Positions 6,071-6,264 of a DNA stretch of 6,264 nucleotides are shown in pieces. The position numbers and the translations under genes were made by a program. Location: NCBI GenBank assembly GCA_021816545.1, contig JAKAXP010000140.1, forward strand, positions 1 through 6,264. Reading direction: 5' to 3'. Source of the stretch: Bacteroidota bacterium (GTDB taxonomy: Bacteria; Bacteroidota; Bacteroidia; Bacteroidales; VadinHA17). Below the pieces are notes generated by a model that had not been told where the DNA came from, ran no database searches, and was given only the letters and a program-made list of their open reading frames with translations. The stretch's first letter is position 1, and each line of letters begins with the position of its first letter.

Positions 6071-6085
6071 GTAGCGGGAAGCTAC
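6071..6085 (-). terminator. Small hairpin overlapping the stop codon of the right-edge gene
   Basis: GTAGC (6071-6075) and GCTAC (6081-6085) pair perfectly around a 5-nt loop. Read on the minus strand, the stem covers the TAG stop and is followed by AGGAGTTATTTAACT, only weakly T-rich. It could act as a modest terminator or do nothing; the stem is short. Confidence 0.2.
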
Positions 6086-6264
6086 TCCTTCCTGAACCTT
6101 ACCCTGGTGATCTCGTTGACCCAGCCGCCGACAGTGTAAACAACACCCTCGTCAAGGATCTTGCGGTAAAAACAATCCTCCCTGGTTGGGAACAATTTCA
6201 TATACGCCCTGATCTTTGCATCAGCCTTTGACTTAAGTGAAGGGTCAGCATTCACCGCTGCCTG
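6082..6264 (-). CDS. Unrecognised protein, C-terminal 60 residues only
   Basis: The frame is open from the right window edge to a TAG at 6082-6084, and the start lies outside. The visible residues begin QAAVNADPSLKSKADAKIRA, continue with YMKLFPTREDCFYRKILDEG and VVYTVGGWVNEIT, and end RVRFRKE. It reads as a soluble, charged, well-folded protein end, with a helix rich in Lys/Ala and then aromatic and Gly residues typical of a compact domain. There is no membrane segment or repeat. I do not recognise the family. It is likely coding because no stop interrupts 60 codons and the composition is protein-like. It converges on the Lgt-like/barrel gene, with 90 nt between the stops and no strong terminator there. 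Confidence 0.6.
   Translation of the reverse strand, partial: QAAVNADPSLKSKADAKIRAYMKLFPTREDCFYRKILDEGVVYTVGGWVNEITRVRFRKE

Overview
The window most likely comes from a member of the Bacteroidota. Start codons lack Shine-Dalgarno sequences. Three gene starts are preceded by promoter-like pairs of the Bacteroidetes type (TTG or TTTG, 20 nt, then TAnnTTTG or one mismatch). The secreted protein has a signal peptide ending in MAQ, and the single-domain glucosaminidase and the beta-barrel-like sequence fit the same group. No RNA gene, insertion sequence, CRISPR array or phage gene was seen. Gene density and mixed orientation look chromosomal.

Layout, left to right. (1) The 3' end of a plus-strand aldo/keto reductase carrying a C-terminal double-cluster ferredoxin-like module (3-587). 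(2) A minus-strand pair: a small membrane-anchored DUF4359-like protein (1167-1484), then a short nitroreductase (627-1157) 9 nt downstream. A probable promoter at 1531-1561 contains a repeated 10-mer. (3) A plus-strand secreted M29-aminopeptidase-like protein (1698-2903) that appears to have lost several metal ligands. (4) A minus-strand membrane-anchored glucosaminidase (3082-3705) with a near-perfect Bacteroidetes promoter. (5) A 453-nt divergent intergenic region. (6) A 610-residue plus-strand protein (4159-5991) that joins an Lgt-like integral membrane domain, three further membrane segments and a C-terminal region of about 250 residues resembling an outer-membrane beta-barrel. (7) The 3' end of an unrecognised minus-strand gene (6082-6264).

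The genes do not form one pathway. The left half is redox (Fe-S aldo/keto reductase, FMN nitroreductase). The right half concerns the cell envelope (secreted M29-like protein, peptidoglycan glucosaminidase, Lgt-like/barrel protein). The most interesting item is the Lgt-like/barrel fusion. Positive-inside topology puts the beta-rich half in the periplasm, directly after ten inner-membrane helices, and several residues essential in genuine Lgt are replaced. It is therefore unlikely to be the housekeeping prolipoprotein diacylglyceryl transferase and may represent an undescribed envelope protein architecture.
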